Below are positions 1-12,040 of a stretch of 64,000 nucleotides of DNA, piece after piece (positions within the stretch are counted from its first letter, which is position 1; every line of letters begins with the position of its first letter). The stretch lies in assembly GCA_950295325.1 (NCBI GenBank), contig OX485805.1, positions 50,990,758-51,054,757 of the forward strand. Direction: 5' to 3'. A program made the position numbers and the translations under genes. The notes under the pieces are model-generated. The model was not told the origin of the DNA and searched no databases. It saw only the letters and a program-made list of their open reading frames with translations. Origin of the DNA: Polytrichum commune. Lineage: Eukaryota > Streptophyta > Polytrichopsida > Polytrichales > Polytrichaceae.

Positions 1-1020
1 AAAGGTGTTTTCATGTTGGCAACCATGTCACTCTTGTCCATCCATGCTTGAATTTATCCACCGGAGTCTTGATCATAAACTAGTATTTGGGTAATTCTAG
101 ACATTTTGGGCAATTTTGGACAAAACCAGTGGTTGATAACATCCTCCGAATCCCCTCAATTTTGCAACTTCTTCCCACAAATTTGTTGTTATGCCTCATA
201 TGTGGCTTCTATTGGTTTCTTTTCATGCACTCATGACCATGTAGTTGTGTGTTTGCACTACGTTTTTGTTTGTTATCACACAACACGAGCAAAATGACCT
301 AAATACCAACTTGTAGTGTAAACCATTTCATAGCCAATCGTATTGCTCCATTCCCTTAAAAATTTTGACCATTGCAATTCTTGACCGTAGTCAAAACAAG
401 CCTTAGATTGTTGATCCAATCTCCAACATTGTTGTTGTTCTTACTTAAGATTGGAAAAACATAACCATAAACAGGCTATAAGCTTGTTCCAATCTAGTAT
501 AGTTGCCTTACACTTTCGGCACACATGATAATTTAGCAAGTTATAGAATATTCCATGAATATATTATATAATTAAGAAAGGAATTTCCCCAAAACAAAAA
601 AGTGTTGATATTGTTATCAAAGTACATTAACTACATTGATATGTGCAATTAGATTGCCTTTATGTATAGGTTTGCTATTTAGCCATGCAAATCATCTTAT
701 GCCATAATTGTCTAACAAAAACTTGCAACTTTGTTAATTCATCCGTATAGAAACCACAGTGGAAAAAAGTTCTTGTATTTTGTGACTATGATAAAAAAAA
801 AATACTGAAACAATATGGAATGTGGATGAATAAGTGTGGTTCAGCCTAATTGCACATATTATTGTAGATATTTGGCAGTGCAATGTTCAATCAAAGGCAC
901 AATCTCAAAGACAATATATGTAGTAATTTCGACTGTGGTCTAGATATACCAATAAGACGAGATTGTGGGACTATAAAATGAAGACATTGCTTTCTCACTG
1001 CAACTCTGTGCATTGAATTC
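1..1020. other. AT-rich stretch, nothing recognised
   Basis: The region is AT-rich with frequent stops in all frames. No domain, terminal repeat or tandem array was seen. It is probably old, decayed repeat DNA. Confidence 0.5.
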
Positions 1021-1029
1021 AATGATTAC

Positions 1030-1340
1030 CTAAACACATTATGCCAGCGTGGTTCTCACCACCTTAGTCCACCCAACTATGGTGGGGGGTCCTTGGACCT
1101 TGTTGTATGAGTACCTGAAAGCCCTTTGGGGGGATGCCATGTCCGGTATCTTCAAGGCACTAGTGGCTAGCTAGGAACTTGTATAGTGTGTCACTATAGT
1201 GTCCATCCTCGAAAGGGGAGAGTAATATTTGTCCCAATGTCCCCTTGTCTAGTGGGCATCGGGTCATTGGCATTACGAACGGACACTTTATTCACGCCGG
1301 CCCCTTGCTTGAAAGGGGTTGGAGTTTCTATCTATTCTAT
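1030..1340. other. GC-richer island of unknown origin
   Basis: This stretch is visibly richer in G and C than its flanks, with several GGGG runs and phrases such as GAAAGGGG occurring twice (near 1211 and 1311). No open frame or terminal repeat was recognised. A transposon fragment is the likeliest source, by contrast of base composition only. Confidence 0.3.
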
Positions 1341-1529
1341 CTAAACACATTATGTAAGAAGTTGGGGCAGACATGACGACTTTTAAATCAAAGACAAAAG
1401 TCTATGTTTTGGTCATAAACCTAAGATAAGTTAGGATAGGTGCATAACATTATTCAGCCATGTGGATCAATTTCATGACCTTGGAATATGTCAATTATAT
1501 TATGCGGGTTTCCCGAACAAAGAAAGAAT

Positions 1530-1760
1530 ATTCATTCATTATTCATTCATTCGGGTTGACACTTGGGATTTTGGGTGGAGTTATACTCCCGGCGTTATTC
1601 ACAAGAATCATGATTCATCATGACATTATTCACAAGAAATACTATTCATCCCGGCATTATTCACTGAAACACTATTCGTAGCAACACTATCATTGAAAAT
1701 TGTAACATTATTCACAATATTCACACTATTCATACGGACACTATCCATTATTCGTACCAA
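1530..1760. repeat. Decayed CATTATTCA-type simple repeat
   Basis: The words ATTCATTC, CATTATTCAC and ACTATTCA recur many times in this stretch with varying spacing. It looks like an expanded and then mutated short tandem repeat. The overlapping short open frames on both strands come from the low complexity and are not genes. Confidence 0.6.
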
Positions 1761-1769
1761 TGTTAGTTT

Positions 1770-4440
1770 ATTCCTATTTTCTAAGCTTCTTCCCATGAAG
1801 GTAAGACAATGGAGGCCCATGCCAGATGATATATTTAGAATGAAACACAACCATGTAGCTAAATAATGTTATGTGTGTGTGAGGACTCATATTGTACATC
1901 GTATGTAGGTTATGTCCATTTCATAACACAATGGAGGTGCCACCCACCTTGATGACTCAGTATTTGTGACATCCATGTTAGAGGAACCAATAAAACGTGT
2001 CCCAATAAATTTGTGAATGATTCATCCCAACTTAATCTCAATGGAACTAATTGAAATTTCTTATACTAACGATGCGTCACATCGACTGTAAAAAGAATTT
2101 TCTCAATTATAAAAAGTTCCCAACATTTTCATCTCCAACTTACATATCTGCCAAGTAAATAAAACAAATGAAAGTAACGCCCGTATCCATGTACCAACAT
2201 GAATGTGAGCCCGTTAGTTGTATGTTGGATCACGGTTAATCATGATGCGACATAGGGTGTTATGCCTCCTTTTGACTGCCAAGAATCCTTACCCTACCTT
2301 GATGAAAGTAGAAAGGGATATGAAGGTGGTGCACGAGGTTCTTGCCAAGACCTTTGTCCTCGTGCTTATTGAAGCCTCACTTGTAAGGGGCTAGGGTGAA
2401 GCCAAACAAGACAAATAAGAGCAGGTGAACACATAAAATAAGTTGTGTATGGTGTACAAGACTCATTGTGTGAGGTAAGGGGTGAGCTAAGCAATTAATG
2501 GACATAATGTCACTCACAGACTCATACTCCCTAGATGGCCGTCCATGGTTCGTCACATAAATAAGTGTTAATGATCAACCCGTTGCAACTTCGTAATTTG
2601 GCATGAGTTGTTAATAATATTCCTCATGCTCTGTGCTTTGTGTCCATTTGTGGGCCCATGAGATGCATCTTTCTTTAAGAACCGAGAATCACAGTACAAT
2701 TTCTTAGATAAATAGCCTCATGATAAATACCCTTCCGTCACAGATGGGTTATTAAATACATGTATGAGTGCCCTACCCGGGCTCATAAGCATCTATAATG
2801 TATGCCATGAAAGCTAATGTAATTATTGTTTCCAAATTTATTAAAAAATAATCCGTAAGATCGTAAGTCCAGTTTTTGTTGGCTCCTTTTTTATACCACC
2901 ATAAAATGATCTCCATGTTTGATGGACGGTCCATCAAGTCAATTGGATCCATATACTCCACCCAATGATTACCAAGTTTTCTACACATCCTATAAACTCT
3001 CCCAACAAGCCAAACCTTAATTGAAGCTAGTTTTTTTGGTCTATCACATTTTTTTTATTTATTTTTACAATTCTAGCTTCAATTGCGTTAAGAAAACATA
3101 CTCTATAATCACAACCAATGTTTAACATAGTATCATGATTTGTGGCGGTAAGGAGTTTAGGCATCATATTTTAAACGCTAGTCTTAATCCGAGTTAATTG
3201 TTCTTTAGATCAAATTGGATTGCCATTCAATTGATTAACAAGTATAATTTTGAAAATCCTAGATACCCCTACCTCTACATGAGTCACAATGGACTTTACA
3301 TTAAATTGAGATGGCATTTCAACATTTTCATGTTCATCATATAAACATCCAAGGCATGTCAAAGCTCACTTTGCAACTCCGCATCTTCATGTAAATCGTT
3401 TTCATTGTGCAACTACATCAGTTCCGTCTCGATGACAACATCCTTGCACATGTATGAAATGTCTTCTCCAACATCTATTTTACTTGTAATGGGCTTATGT
3501 ACTTTTAATGGACCCTTCATTATTTGGAATTCTTTTATAATTTTTATGTCAAATGATTTTAATCCTCCCTATATTATGCCGCACATCGTTTTTAAAATGC
3601 ACTAAGTGACCTCCCTGTGCGCTTGACCATTATTATTGAGATCAAAGAGGTTTAGTAGAAATATGAGTCTCATATATTCTTGCTTGATTCAATACAAGTG
3701 GATCCCTCTAGAATAAATTGAAACCTTTGATTCAAATTTCGAGGTCAAATCTAAAAGAAGAAAACAAAAATACAAACTTTTATACAATTCACTACATTTT
3801 CACCTTGGGTAGTGGCGGTCACAGGTAGGTATCTAGCTTTGGTCCATATCTTATTTAGGCACTTTTTGCTTCTCTAATCATTTGTGTGCTCCCCAAACAA
3901 AGGCAAACTCAAGAACATATGTCAAAAGCTTCTCAAATTTTTGTGCCCTCAAAACAAAAGCAAAGAATTGATCCCAATTTTTTTGTTGAGTCACTAAGGT
4001 GGGTTTTGGATATGGCAAATGTGGGAGATTAGTTCAATAGTGAGGTTATGGTCCCCACTTTTGGTGACTTTATAGCTAACTTATATGGGGTTGAACAAAA
4101 TTTAAAATAGTATTTGTCAAACTGTAATACACCATTTCAAAATATATTGTGAAAATACACCTGTAATTCCCAAAATAGTGTGATATTCTACAAGTCATCT
4201 TCAACTACATGTGATCTACCAAATCCATATAATCAAATTTTAACTCATATTTGATGAGAGTCAATTTGTTATGACCATGGATTGCATTATATTATAAAGA
4301 ATTGTTGCACCTAATCCTTTACATCTTAAATTTTCATCCAAGTACATTGTAAAATTGTAGCACCTTCGTTCACCATGACCTAAAGTATGGAGGAGTTTCT
4401 AACCATCATTCTAAAACTAGGATTAGAATTTGTGACAACC
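1770..4440. other. AT-rich stretch, one dispersed repeat, no gene
   Basis: No coding domain was recognised. The part around 2015-2150 resembles 63415-63560 (see the entry there). The rest is AT-rich with short, unconvincing open frames. Confidence 0.45.
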
Positions 4441-4469
4441 ATGTAAGGAGGTCTAATAATTATCATTTA

Positions 4470-4481
4470 CCCCCCCCCCCC
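4470..4481. repeat. Poly(C) tract, 12 bases
   Basis: An uninterrupted run of 12 C. Similar runs occur at 20591-20602, 23216-23227 and 53107-53119, and a run of 17 G at 56201-56217. Confidence 0.95.
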
Positions 4482-6600
4482 TTTCCTTCTCCTTTAGGTT
4501 TGTGATCTTGTTACTTCCTAGTTTAAACTCACTAAATTTATCTAGGTTGTTGATGTTAATTATGGGGTAGAACTTGCTAAAAACAATTATGTTCAAATAT
4601 GATGGCTGCCACATATTCTTGCCCCTGGAAATGAAGCTTTTAAGTAATTCAACTCTCACATGAACTAAATGACTTATTAAAAACTTTAAGAGTTGTTTAG
4701 AAGACTTGTTGGATAGGGGATTTGAAGTCCCAGTTCCCCAAATTTGGGTCCGACGAACAAGAAGTTTGGAGAATGGAAAGCTACAACTTCCTTGCCGAAT
4801 AGACCCTTTAATTACTTTATATGATGCCATGCATGCCAACCTTAAACCGCCGCAAATCTTGCAACAATTCTAGGGGTGCGGGTCGTAGAATCCCGAGCCG
4901 TGCCATGCAAGTTTTGGAAAGGTATACGTTGGCCGCTCATCTACATTGAAGTTTTCTCACTTGATTTTATCATGCTATTCACATCTAAGTTGAATGTGGC
5001 ATTGCCACATCAGCCTTTCTTTTGTGTGTGCCAAATTATGGCATATATCTTGCTTGGAGAATAGGGCAAAACGTCTGGACCCGTTGCCCATTGCAACAAC
5101 AACACATGAGGCTATCAACAAGGAGATCAACACCCGCCCCAACAAGGAGATCTTGTCTCAATTGGTCAGTGGGTGGTGATGTAATCAATGGAGTCCCCAA
5201 ACATATATGACGTTGCGCCACTTTGTGAGTTTTCTGTAATATTAACGTTTGTTAGCTAGCTCGAATCATGGTTGATTCAACTCACTATTGAAGGGTACCA
5301 AAAATGCTTACAAAATTCATTCAAATATGGACTTCAGCAGAGAAAAAGACAGAAAATGATACTTTGATGTTCTAGCACCAACGTGAGGTGATGCTTAAGT
5401 TATCATACACAAGGAGTGGTGACGGGTTATTAAAACCAGCTTGTTCTACTAGGATGAGTGGGCCAAGCTAGCCTTGCATAAGCCGATCTGGGATTTAAGA
5501 TAGCACGTCCCATGTGCATACTCTAGTTTAGATACACTATTAAAATTCTTTCAAAGTTGCAGAGGTGGAAAGAGGAGGTCCCAAAAGTTTTACCCAACTT
5601 TCAAAATAAGCTCAAATATATGATGAGCTAACAAGCTCTTCATAAAAAAATTCTCAAAGAATGATCAAACCCACGGTTTTGTCCCTATTTGACTCTTTTA
5701 GGACTTTATGGATAACTCTCATCTTTGGAAAAATGCTTATCATATCACTTTGCCTTGGTTGGCTCTCAGTAATGAAAGATACTTGGGTGGCCTAGATTTT
5801 TGATTTGAAATGGAGCCTAGAGGCTTGGAGAGAGGGAATTATTGCATACGAGTGCACCTCTTATTCATCAAATATAAATGCTTTGAATTAGTTTACATGT
5901 CGGAGGATAATTTTTCTAGTTGATCTGACAAATGAATTAGCTTTAAAGATCTCGAATAAATCTAGTCCAAGTCGTTAGAGATGAACTGACCACAAACCTA
6001 TAGGGGTCAAATTTTTATGTTAGATGGATGAGAAGTATGCTCGTATGTAATAATTCCTTTCATTGGGTGGTCATAGGTTTATGGTTAAGTTGAGCTATCT
6101 TTGCGAATATCATGACTGATAATGAGCAAACTTTGTGAGACAAAGTGATGCCAAATCTTTGACCTTTTAAGATCATGGGCACATGTACGAAGAAAAAAAT
6201 GGTCACTATACAGGTCATGTTCTGTTAGCCTGATCATTTCTTCAACCATTCAAATATTCCATAACACCCACCCAGCTCATCTTTTGATGACTTTAGATTT
6301 GACGCGAGCAAGGAGAGTGAAAGGGAAGTGAAAGGAAAACTTTTGACCTCATTTTTTTCCCTTGTATCAGTTATAAAAACATACTACTTATTGAGGACTG
6401 AAGAACATGCCCAAGTTGGCCTTGAGACCAGGGTTGATATTTGACTTCAAAAACCATCATTCACTGAGTCATTGTTCATGTCATGCATGGTACTTTTAGA
6501 GTTACAATTGTAGGAAAGGCAATGTAACTTTCGTAGCTAAAGAAAATTGCTACATAAAAGTATGTTTCTCATTTATAAATCTAGACTACAAATTGGCCTT
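4482..6600. other. No recognised gene
   Basis: Short open frames exist, including one of about 120 codons on the minus strand ending near 4453, but none shows a recognisable domain. Around 5110-5160 the phrase CAACAAGGAGATC occurs twice about 28 bases apart, a minor local duplication. Confidence 0.4.
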
Positions 6601-8260
6601 CTCTAAATTCATGAATCATTCGTTTTAATTGGGTCTCACAGTTGCTGTACCAGTTCAATTCCGGTGTCAAATCCATTGCAAAATATTTGAAGTATGAGCG
6701 ATTTGTATATTTTTAAGAAGCGAAAGAGAGACGCTGAGAGGTGCTTGAATGCAATAATTTCCCTCTCGCTGGGAAGCAGTAAGTTAGGATTAGCATATAG
6801 AACCCAAACTTTTGGTACCAGGAAATTGATGGCAGTGTACAGTTCATGGCGCATTATGGGACTCGTTGTAACAAGACTTTTCAGAGGCTCCTCGGTATTA
6901 TCACAAGTGTGCATGTATTAACTGCAGAATCATGGAAATTTTTGTATGTATCCTTGTTGTGTGTGCTAATTTCCAAAGAAAGTTTGAAATTCTGATGGCT
7001 GCTTGAACTAATTTCAAAACAAAAACTCTCCGGCTGCCCGAGTCTTGAAGCAAAGGAAACTCCCTTTGTTGGGATGACTACGGCTGCATCTTCAAAGAAG
7101 CAGTGCAATGATATGAAATACTGGACTGACTCTTAAATGTGTGGCAGAATTGGTAACTTAGAGAGAATCCAAGATGCGAGCTGCAAGCCAATGAAGTATG
7201 ATCTGAACCAGAATTGAATAACTGGCATGCATGAAGTCCACCCACAGCACATGCACAAAAGAGTAGCAATCAGAACAAGGTGCCCAAACGAGCGCTTTAC
7301 CAATGTGGAATGTAGCACCAAAGAATCAAACCTAGGTTTAACAAATTACTTGCAAGAGCGCGATGGTTCTTGCACAAGTCTGAATCAACCAACCCACCTA
7401 CTTAAGAACACAGTATTTCTTGTGTCATTTTGCAGGCTGACAAGAATGCATCATATGTAACCCAGCTGCATTTGGGCACTGCTCAGTGTAATTCAGCTGC
7501 TTTGAATGACATCTATGTGTGTGTGTCCCTATCCAGATCTTAATATAAGGATGCCAGACACACTAATGAATCACCTGTACAACCTAGTCTAAATCTTGCA
7601 GGGGGATTACCCATGTAGGCTAGCCAGAGGATTCGAAATTTTGGAGGTTAAAAGAGCTGGGTCGTGGCAATAAATGGACCTCCGAGGAGTAGTGCATCTG
7701 GCAGTAGTCCATAGTCCACATGATTTGCAGCCACACGTACAGGTGGTATTCATCCCGTGATGGTGAGCACCTGCTTGGGTCCCAAGAGCCTCAAGACCCA
7801 ACCTTGTCGTAGGTTCTCTCGTCGATGACATGAGGAGTTTCCAAATTATGTTTCCTGGCCTGAAACTCAACCTGATGTTGTTTTCAGCTTGGAATAATAA
7901 AGTATCAAAGCCAATGTACAGTGGATGTACAAGTCGCCTGAGTGAGGCGCTCCATGGATGAGGATCATGAGCCGATTGCCAGACTTTTCTGAAGCTATGA
8001 TCAGCTGTGACAGAAAAAAGTCTTCAAATCCCATGACCAGCAGCAGCAGCTACTATTTGCTCATACTGATTGATCATCCCACTGCACGAGTTCCCAAGAT
8101 TTGAAATTGTGTTGAACGACCATTTTGTTGATACGAAATGGTCGACACAGGGCTGGCCGTGCAGTGAATCATGATGAAACTTGAGAATTTACCAAATTGC
8201 TCATCCCGAGACCGCACTGGCGCATTATGTTGAAAATTCTCATCCTGCAGACCTACCTCT
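6600..8260. other. 3' flank of the NAC gene, less AT-rich, no second gene
   Basis: This part is less AT-rich than the rest of the left half and lacks the dispersed repeats seen elsewhere, as expected of DNA close to a gene. It must contain the NAC 3' UTR at its right edge, but I found no clear AATAAA signal on the minus strand. The short open frames here (up to about 90 codons) match no family I know. Confidence 0.4.
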
Positions 8261-10583
8261 CTAGTAAGCCCACATACATTCCTGGATACTGTCGATTGGG
8301 CCAGCCATCTCCGGCAGGCTATTGTAGCCTCGGAGGCGCCCAAACATTCCCGCGTGCTCCTCCTCGAAGCTCTGCGTAATGCACGAGGACTGATCGGTCC
8401 CAGCTGTCAGGCTTTGTAGTCGGGGCGTTATGGGCGCCTCCATGATGTCCGGGATGTTAGGCCATGTGTAATGATCCATCGTCCCACCACGCTGGCCACT
8501 TTGAGCTTCATCCTCACCGTAACTAGAAGCTGGCTCCATCTTCGGCATGCGCATGCTTGGCATATCTGGTTCGTTATGTGCATTTCTTTGCATGTATACT
8601 GTAGACGCGAGTTCGTGGTTGCTCATAATTTGCATTACTCCACGAGGTGTTGACGAGATGCCATATCTTGCCTGCTGCTGGGCGCAGTTGTAGCAGGTCT
8701 CGGTGGGCGTGCATGTGTCGCACTCACCTTCATCGCTAAGGGTAGGATTCGGCGAGTGTGAGTCGTGGAGCTGGTAGTTGTTCGGGTGCAGCATGCTGTT
8801 GTCACTGTAGAGGAAGCTTTTCTTGCTGCCACTGCTCTTCTGGAATATCCGGCATACTACCCACTCATGTTGCTGCAAAACAAGGGCCACATATGTCAAA
8901 ATCCACCAAGTCGCTACATCCACCAGCTTCCATTCAGAAGGATAAGAATTGCACTAGCTAACAGAATGCTAAACCTTTATCATGTTCAAAGTTAATAGGA
9001 TTTCTTGAACGGTATGTTCTGGCTACCTAGTTTTAGACTCATTTTGGGCACCATTCAAACAAGTGTCACCGATTATATGGCCAATGATTAAGTCTCCACA
9101 ACCCTTGGGACAGGACTTGCACACGAGAGCTTGCCAACTCGAAATGGTGATCAAATGGGTAACTATTGAGAACAAGTCTCTTCTCATTTTGTTCAAGTTG
9201 ACCGACTCACCCGGAAATCGAAGAGCTCACTTGACGGTGACCATTTTCCGGAAACAAGAACAGACAAATGTCAATTACCTGTTGGTCACCACCATTTTGG
9301 CCACCTTCTTGTAGGGGTTTTGCCCGGACCGCCATGAGATTCCGATAAAGTTAAGATCCAGGATGTCCTCATTTGCCAATGTGTTTCGATAAGCGAATTA
9401 CATATACCCTTCAATTAAAAATTTAAAAAAAAAAATTTGTCCATTATGCATGGTGAGGTTAATGTAGTGTTAGTATTCTTTGCACACAGGTAGTTTTGTA
9501 TTTGAACCGTGACTTGGCCATTAGGATATCCAATGCCTGTTTTGTTCCTCTGAATCTCCAGGCATCAGCTGCCTACCTACCTTGGAACGTAGCGGTGGTT
9601 GGTGGGGATGGTTGGTGGAATCACTCTCGAGGCGGTACTCATGCATGATCCAGTTGGTCTTCTCGCCCCTGGGTGCTCGTCCGCGGTAGAAGACGAGCGT
9701 CTTCTTCATGCCCACCAAGTGAGGGCTTGGTCGGTGGCCCAACACATCGCGGTCTTTGCCAGTGGCTTTCCAGTAGCCTGCCTCGGTGGCTCGGTTGGTG
9801 CGCATGCCGGTGGGATACTTGCGGTCCCGCAGGCTGAAGAAATACCACTCCTTCTCCCCAACCTTGGCTTTATCTGTGACACAACCAAACAACAATTCCT
9901 TCACATCAGTTCGACCTCGAATCATGTCAATTTATAGTAGCGTCGTCAAACATACTTTGTGCCGTTGACAGATACAATTAAGGTTTAACATATTACCATA
10001 ATTGTTCTTTATGAGTTGCAGGACACAGACGGCGAGACTCAATAAAGAAGTTTAAGATTAGACTAGTACTGGTGTTCAGGAATCAATTGCCATGTTTCTG
10101 CTCAATCAGACCTGGCCTCATTTTTTTGGCTCCTAAAACCCACATCTTACATGAGTTAGAATTAGACGATCTTAAGTTACAACTGTGGCCATAGACAAAC
10201 TTATCTGGTAGCATATTTTTCCACATACGCTTACGACTAGTAGGATCTAGATTACTAATCGAATGGAGAATTTGAAACTCTTGTATATTCTCCAACCGTC
10301 ACAACAGAAGAAGAAGCAATACCCAAATTCTTCAAAGCTGACGTTCAGAGAGATTCAGAGGGTCCAATTGCAAGTGAGTGATGAGCTACATACCAGGGAG
10401 ATCCCAGGGCTCGCATTTGTTGAGATCGACTTCGACGATAGCATGCACAGCGAAGCTGCTGTCAGTCACCTTCTTGGTCAAGTAGTAGCTCACCAGCTCC
10501 TCATCAGTAGGGTGGAACCGAAACCCCGGCGGCAGGTAACTCGCCTCCGGTCCACTCACTAGATTCATCCTGGGACTCGCCAT
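8261..10583 (-). CDS. NAC-domain transcription factor, NAM/CUC-like, 3 exons, 364 aa
   Basis: A plant-specific transcription factor that acts in the nucleus as a dimer and binds DNA through its N-terminal NAC domain. Exons on the minus strand are 10583-10394, 9873-9581 and 8872-8261, giving 1095 nt. Both introns are GT-AG (phase 1 after LP at residue 63, phase 0 after residue 161), the usual NAC positions. All five subdomains are present: A with [14 protein letters not shown] (17-30), B with [13 protein letters not shown] (51-63), C with [15 protein letters not shown] (72-86) and YWKATGKD (97-104), D with [11 protein letters not shown] (116-126) and NWIMHEYRL (137-145), E with EWVVCRIF (164-171). 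The start is the first ATG in frame, 16 residues before subdomain A. The C-terminal 190 residues are unlike any relative I can recall, with a Cys cluster at 212-224 and a WAY ending. The domain is closest by eye to the NAM/CUC/ORE1 group; the exact orthologue is uncertain. No frameshift or stop breaks the frame. Confidence 0.97.
8873..9580 (-). other. NAC intron 2 (708 bp)
   Basis: Donor GTAGGTAG follows AAG (residue 161) and acceptor TTTGCAG precedes CAACATGAGTGG. This separates subdomains D and E, the conserved second NAC intron. An open frame of about 80 codons on the opposite strand lacks an ATG start and is taken as chance. Confidence 0.93.
9874..10393 (-). other. NAC intron 1 (520 bp)
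   Basis: Donor GTATGT follows codon 63 plus one base; acceptor CACAG precedes ATAAAGCC, which completes an Asp codon. The placement between subdomains B and C is the conserved first intron of NAC genes. No repeat or RNA gene was seen inside. Confidence 0.93.
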
Positions 10584-10817
10584 CAAACAGTTGAAACCAA
10601 GTAACCACCAACTTGAATCCCCCTACAAACTTCTTCAGGAATGCTGGCTCCCACGCGGGCCTCCCCAAATGACCAAACACCAAAACTAGAACTCCCAACG
10701 GTCCACCTAATGGGCACGTCCTTGTTTGTATCTGATCGACTGCAAAGCCAGCCAGCCAACTTGCTCACGGACGAGATCAAACTCCTGTATAACTTCCTGA
10801 CACTGTTGATGAATCTG

Positions 10818-10841
10818 TTAACAGCCCAATTGTCTCCTCAT
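10818..10841 (-). CDS. Short upstream ORF in the NAC 5' leader (7 codons plus stop)
   Basis: Reading on the minus strand, an ATG at 10841-10839 opens the peptide MRRQLGC and ends in TAA at 10820-10818. It lies about 235 nt upstream of the NAC ATG. It is the only ATG I find between the GA tract and the NAC start, so a scanning ribosome would meet it first if transcription starts near the TATA-like box. Whether it is transcribed and has any effect is inference. Confidence 0.4.
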   Translation of the reverse strand: MRRQLGC

Positions 10842-10896
10842 ACTGGAATGGAGGCTGGATGGGGTAGGCTGTGAATCAAGCAAGCGTAGTGCAACT

Positions 10897-10898
<2 letters not shown>

Positions 10899-10942
<44 letters not shown>
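10899..10942 (-). repeat. (GA)22 microsatellite, (TC)22 on the NAC sense strand
   Basis: An uninterrupted dinucleotide tract about 320 bp before the NAC start codon. On the sense strand it reads as a TC tract just after the probable start of transcription, a common position for pyrimidine tracts in plant 5' leaders. Its perfect state suggests that it varies in length between individuals. Confidence 0.97.
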
Positions 10943-10944
<2 letters not shown>

Positions 10945-10970
10945 CAAGAGGCAAACAGTGTGAGTGTGGT

Positions 10971-10980
10971 GCTTATAAAT
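10971..10980 (-). promoter_or_regulatory. TATA-like box of the NAC gene
   Basis: The minus strand reads ATTTATAAGC here, close to the plant TATA consensus. Transcription would start some 30 bp downstream, near 10945, just before the TC tract, giving a leader of about 360 nt. The call rests on motif and position only. Confidence 0.5.
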
Positions 10981-10983
10981 TGG

Positions 10984-11800
10984 GAGGAAAGGGAGGGAGG
11001 GAGGCGGAGTGAGAGCAGGTCATGTGTGTGGGCCAAGGCAAGGCAAGGCTAGGCTTGCGAAAGGAAGGAAGGAAAGATGGGTGCAACTTATTGTTAACAA
11101 CACATCACCTGCCGCTTTCTTCCTTGCCTGCCCAAAAGTAAAAGACGGAGAGAGTGTGAGCCGCAATCAGTTTTTTTCCACCCACCGTGTAACACGTCAC
11201 AAATGTAACTGCCTGGCATCGTGCGCGCTCGCCGACCTCATCACACACACACCTCCATTGTCTTTTACCGACTACTAAATAAAGGGGGCAGAGCTCCACA
11301 AATGTTGAAGAATAAAAGAAGGAGCAACAGCCAGTGCGAGCAAGGGGCAAGGAGGGGTGTGGAAGCTAGGTAGGGATAGGGCGAAGAAAATTGGGGTTAA
11401 GGATTTATTAGGAATGCGCATAATTCTTACACAATCATGAGCACTGGAAAAAAGCACTGAAAATCTACATTGAAGACAATTGAAGCCGTTGAAGTAGGAT
11501 TTCTTTTTTCTTTTTTCTTTTTTTGTCTTTCAATAGAAATTATATTCTATTCATTGTGTTGGTTCTTTGGTTGCTTGTTGCATGGCTCTTCATTTTATTA
11601 AAACAACCATAGTCATACTCTTGATAGTTATTCAAGGTTGAATGAACGCGATGTTACACGAGGACAAGGAAAGACCCAAGGAATACAATGTAGGAAGGAA
11701 GGGAGGGAGCTCAAGGGGAAAATTACAAGGAAGGAGGACTCAAGAGGCAGAGAGGAAGGAGGAAAGGAAGGAAGTAGGAAGGGTAGGTAGATTTTGCTTG
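10984..11800. promoter_or_regulatory. Upstream region of the NAC gene, purine-rich blocks
   Basis: The region is richer in G and C than most of the window. It has two plus-strand purine-rich blocks built from GGAA and GGGA words (about 10981-11085 and 11670-11790). A GT-ACACGTCAC-like stretch near 11190 resembles an ACGT-core element. No coding frame is convincing. Confidence 0.4.
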
Positions 11801-11816
11801 TTTTTGTTATATTAAA

Positions 11817-12040
11817 TGTAAATTGCTTATCCCAATTAGTGTGTGTTACTATCTGGAGTTATGCTGTGTTCTAACTATTTAATGGGAATGTAATATCTTA
11901 CCAAGAAAAGTCATTTATGTGTTATAATGTCCAAATAACCTAGTGAACTTTTGTTAGTCAAAATTGAATTGTTGTGTACGACGTTATTGCATTGCATAAC
12001 TCCAAATAGTAACACGCCCTAATTGGGATAAGCAATGTAA
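11817..12040. mobile_element. MITE, family M1
   Basis: About 224 bp with terminal inverted repeats of roughly 40 bp: the left end reads TTGCTTATCCCAATTAGTG and the right end is its near reverse complement, CTAATTGGGATAAGCAA. Both ends continue inward with TGGAGTTATG and CATAACTCCA. There is no coding capacity. Copies lie at 17106-17336 and 28058-28298. Confidence 0.85.

Noticed and set aside
4453-4839. A minus-strand frame of 128 codons
   Set aside because: It lacks an ATG at the reported start, ends in the poly(C) tract and shows no domain.
8338-8359. A miR164-like target in the NAC mRNA (GAGCACG then GTTT on the sense strand)
   Set aside because: Only about half of the bases agree with a miR164 target in the coding frame, the middle does not pair, and the place in the protein (near residue 333 of 364) is later than the usual site in this family.
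10584-10586. An earlier NAC start giving MMASP
   Set aside because: The codon is TTG. The first ATG in frame is at 10583.
10504-10780. Two frames upstream of the NAC start taken as upstream ORFs
   Set aside because: Both begin with TTG and contain no ATG before the NAC start codon. Only the seven-codon frame at 10841-10818 starts with ATG.
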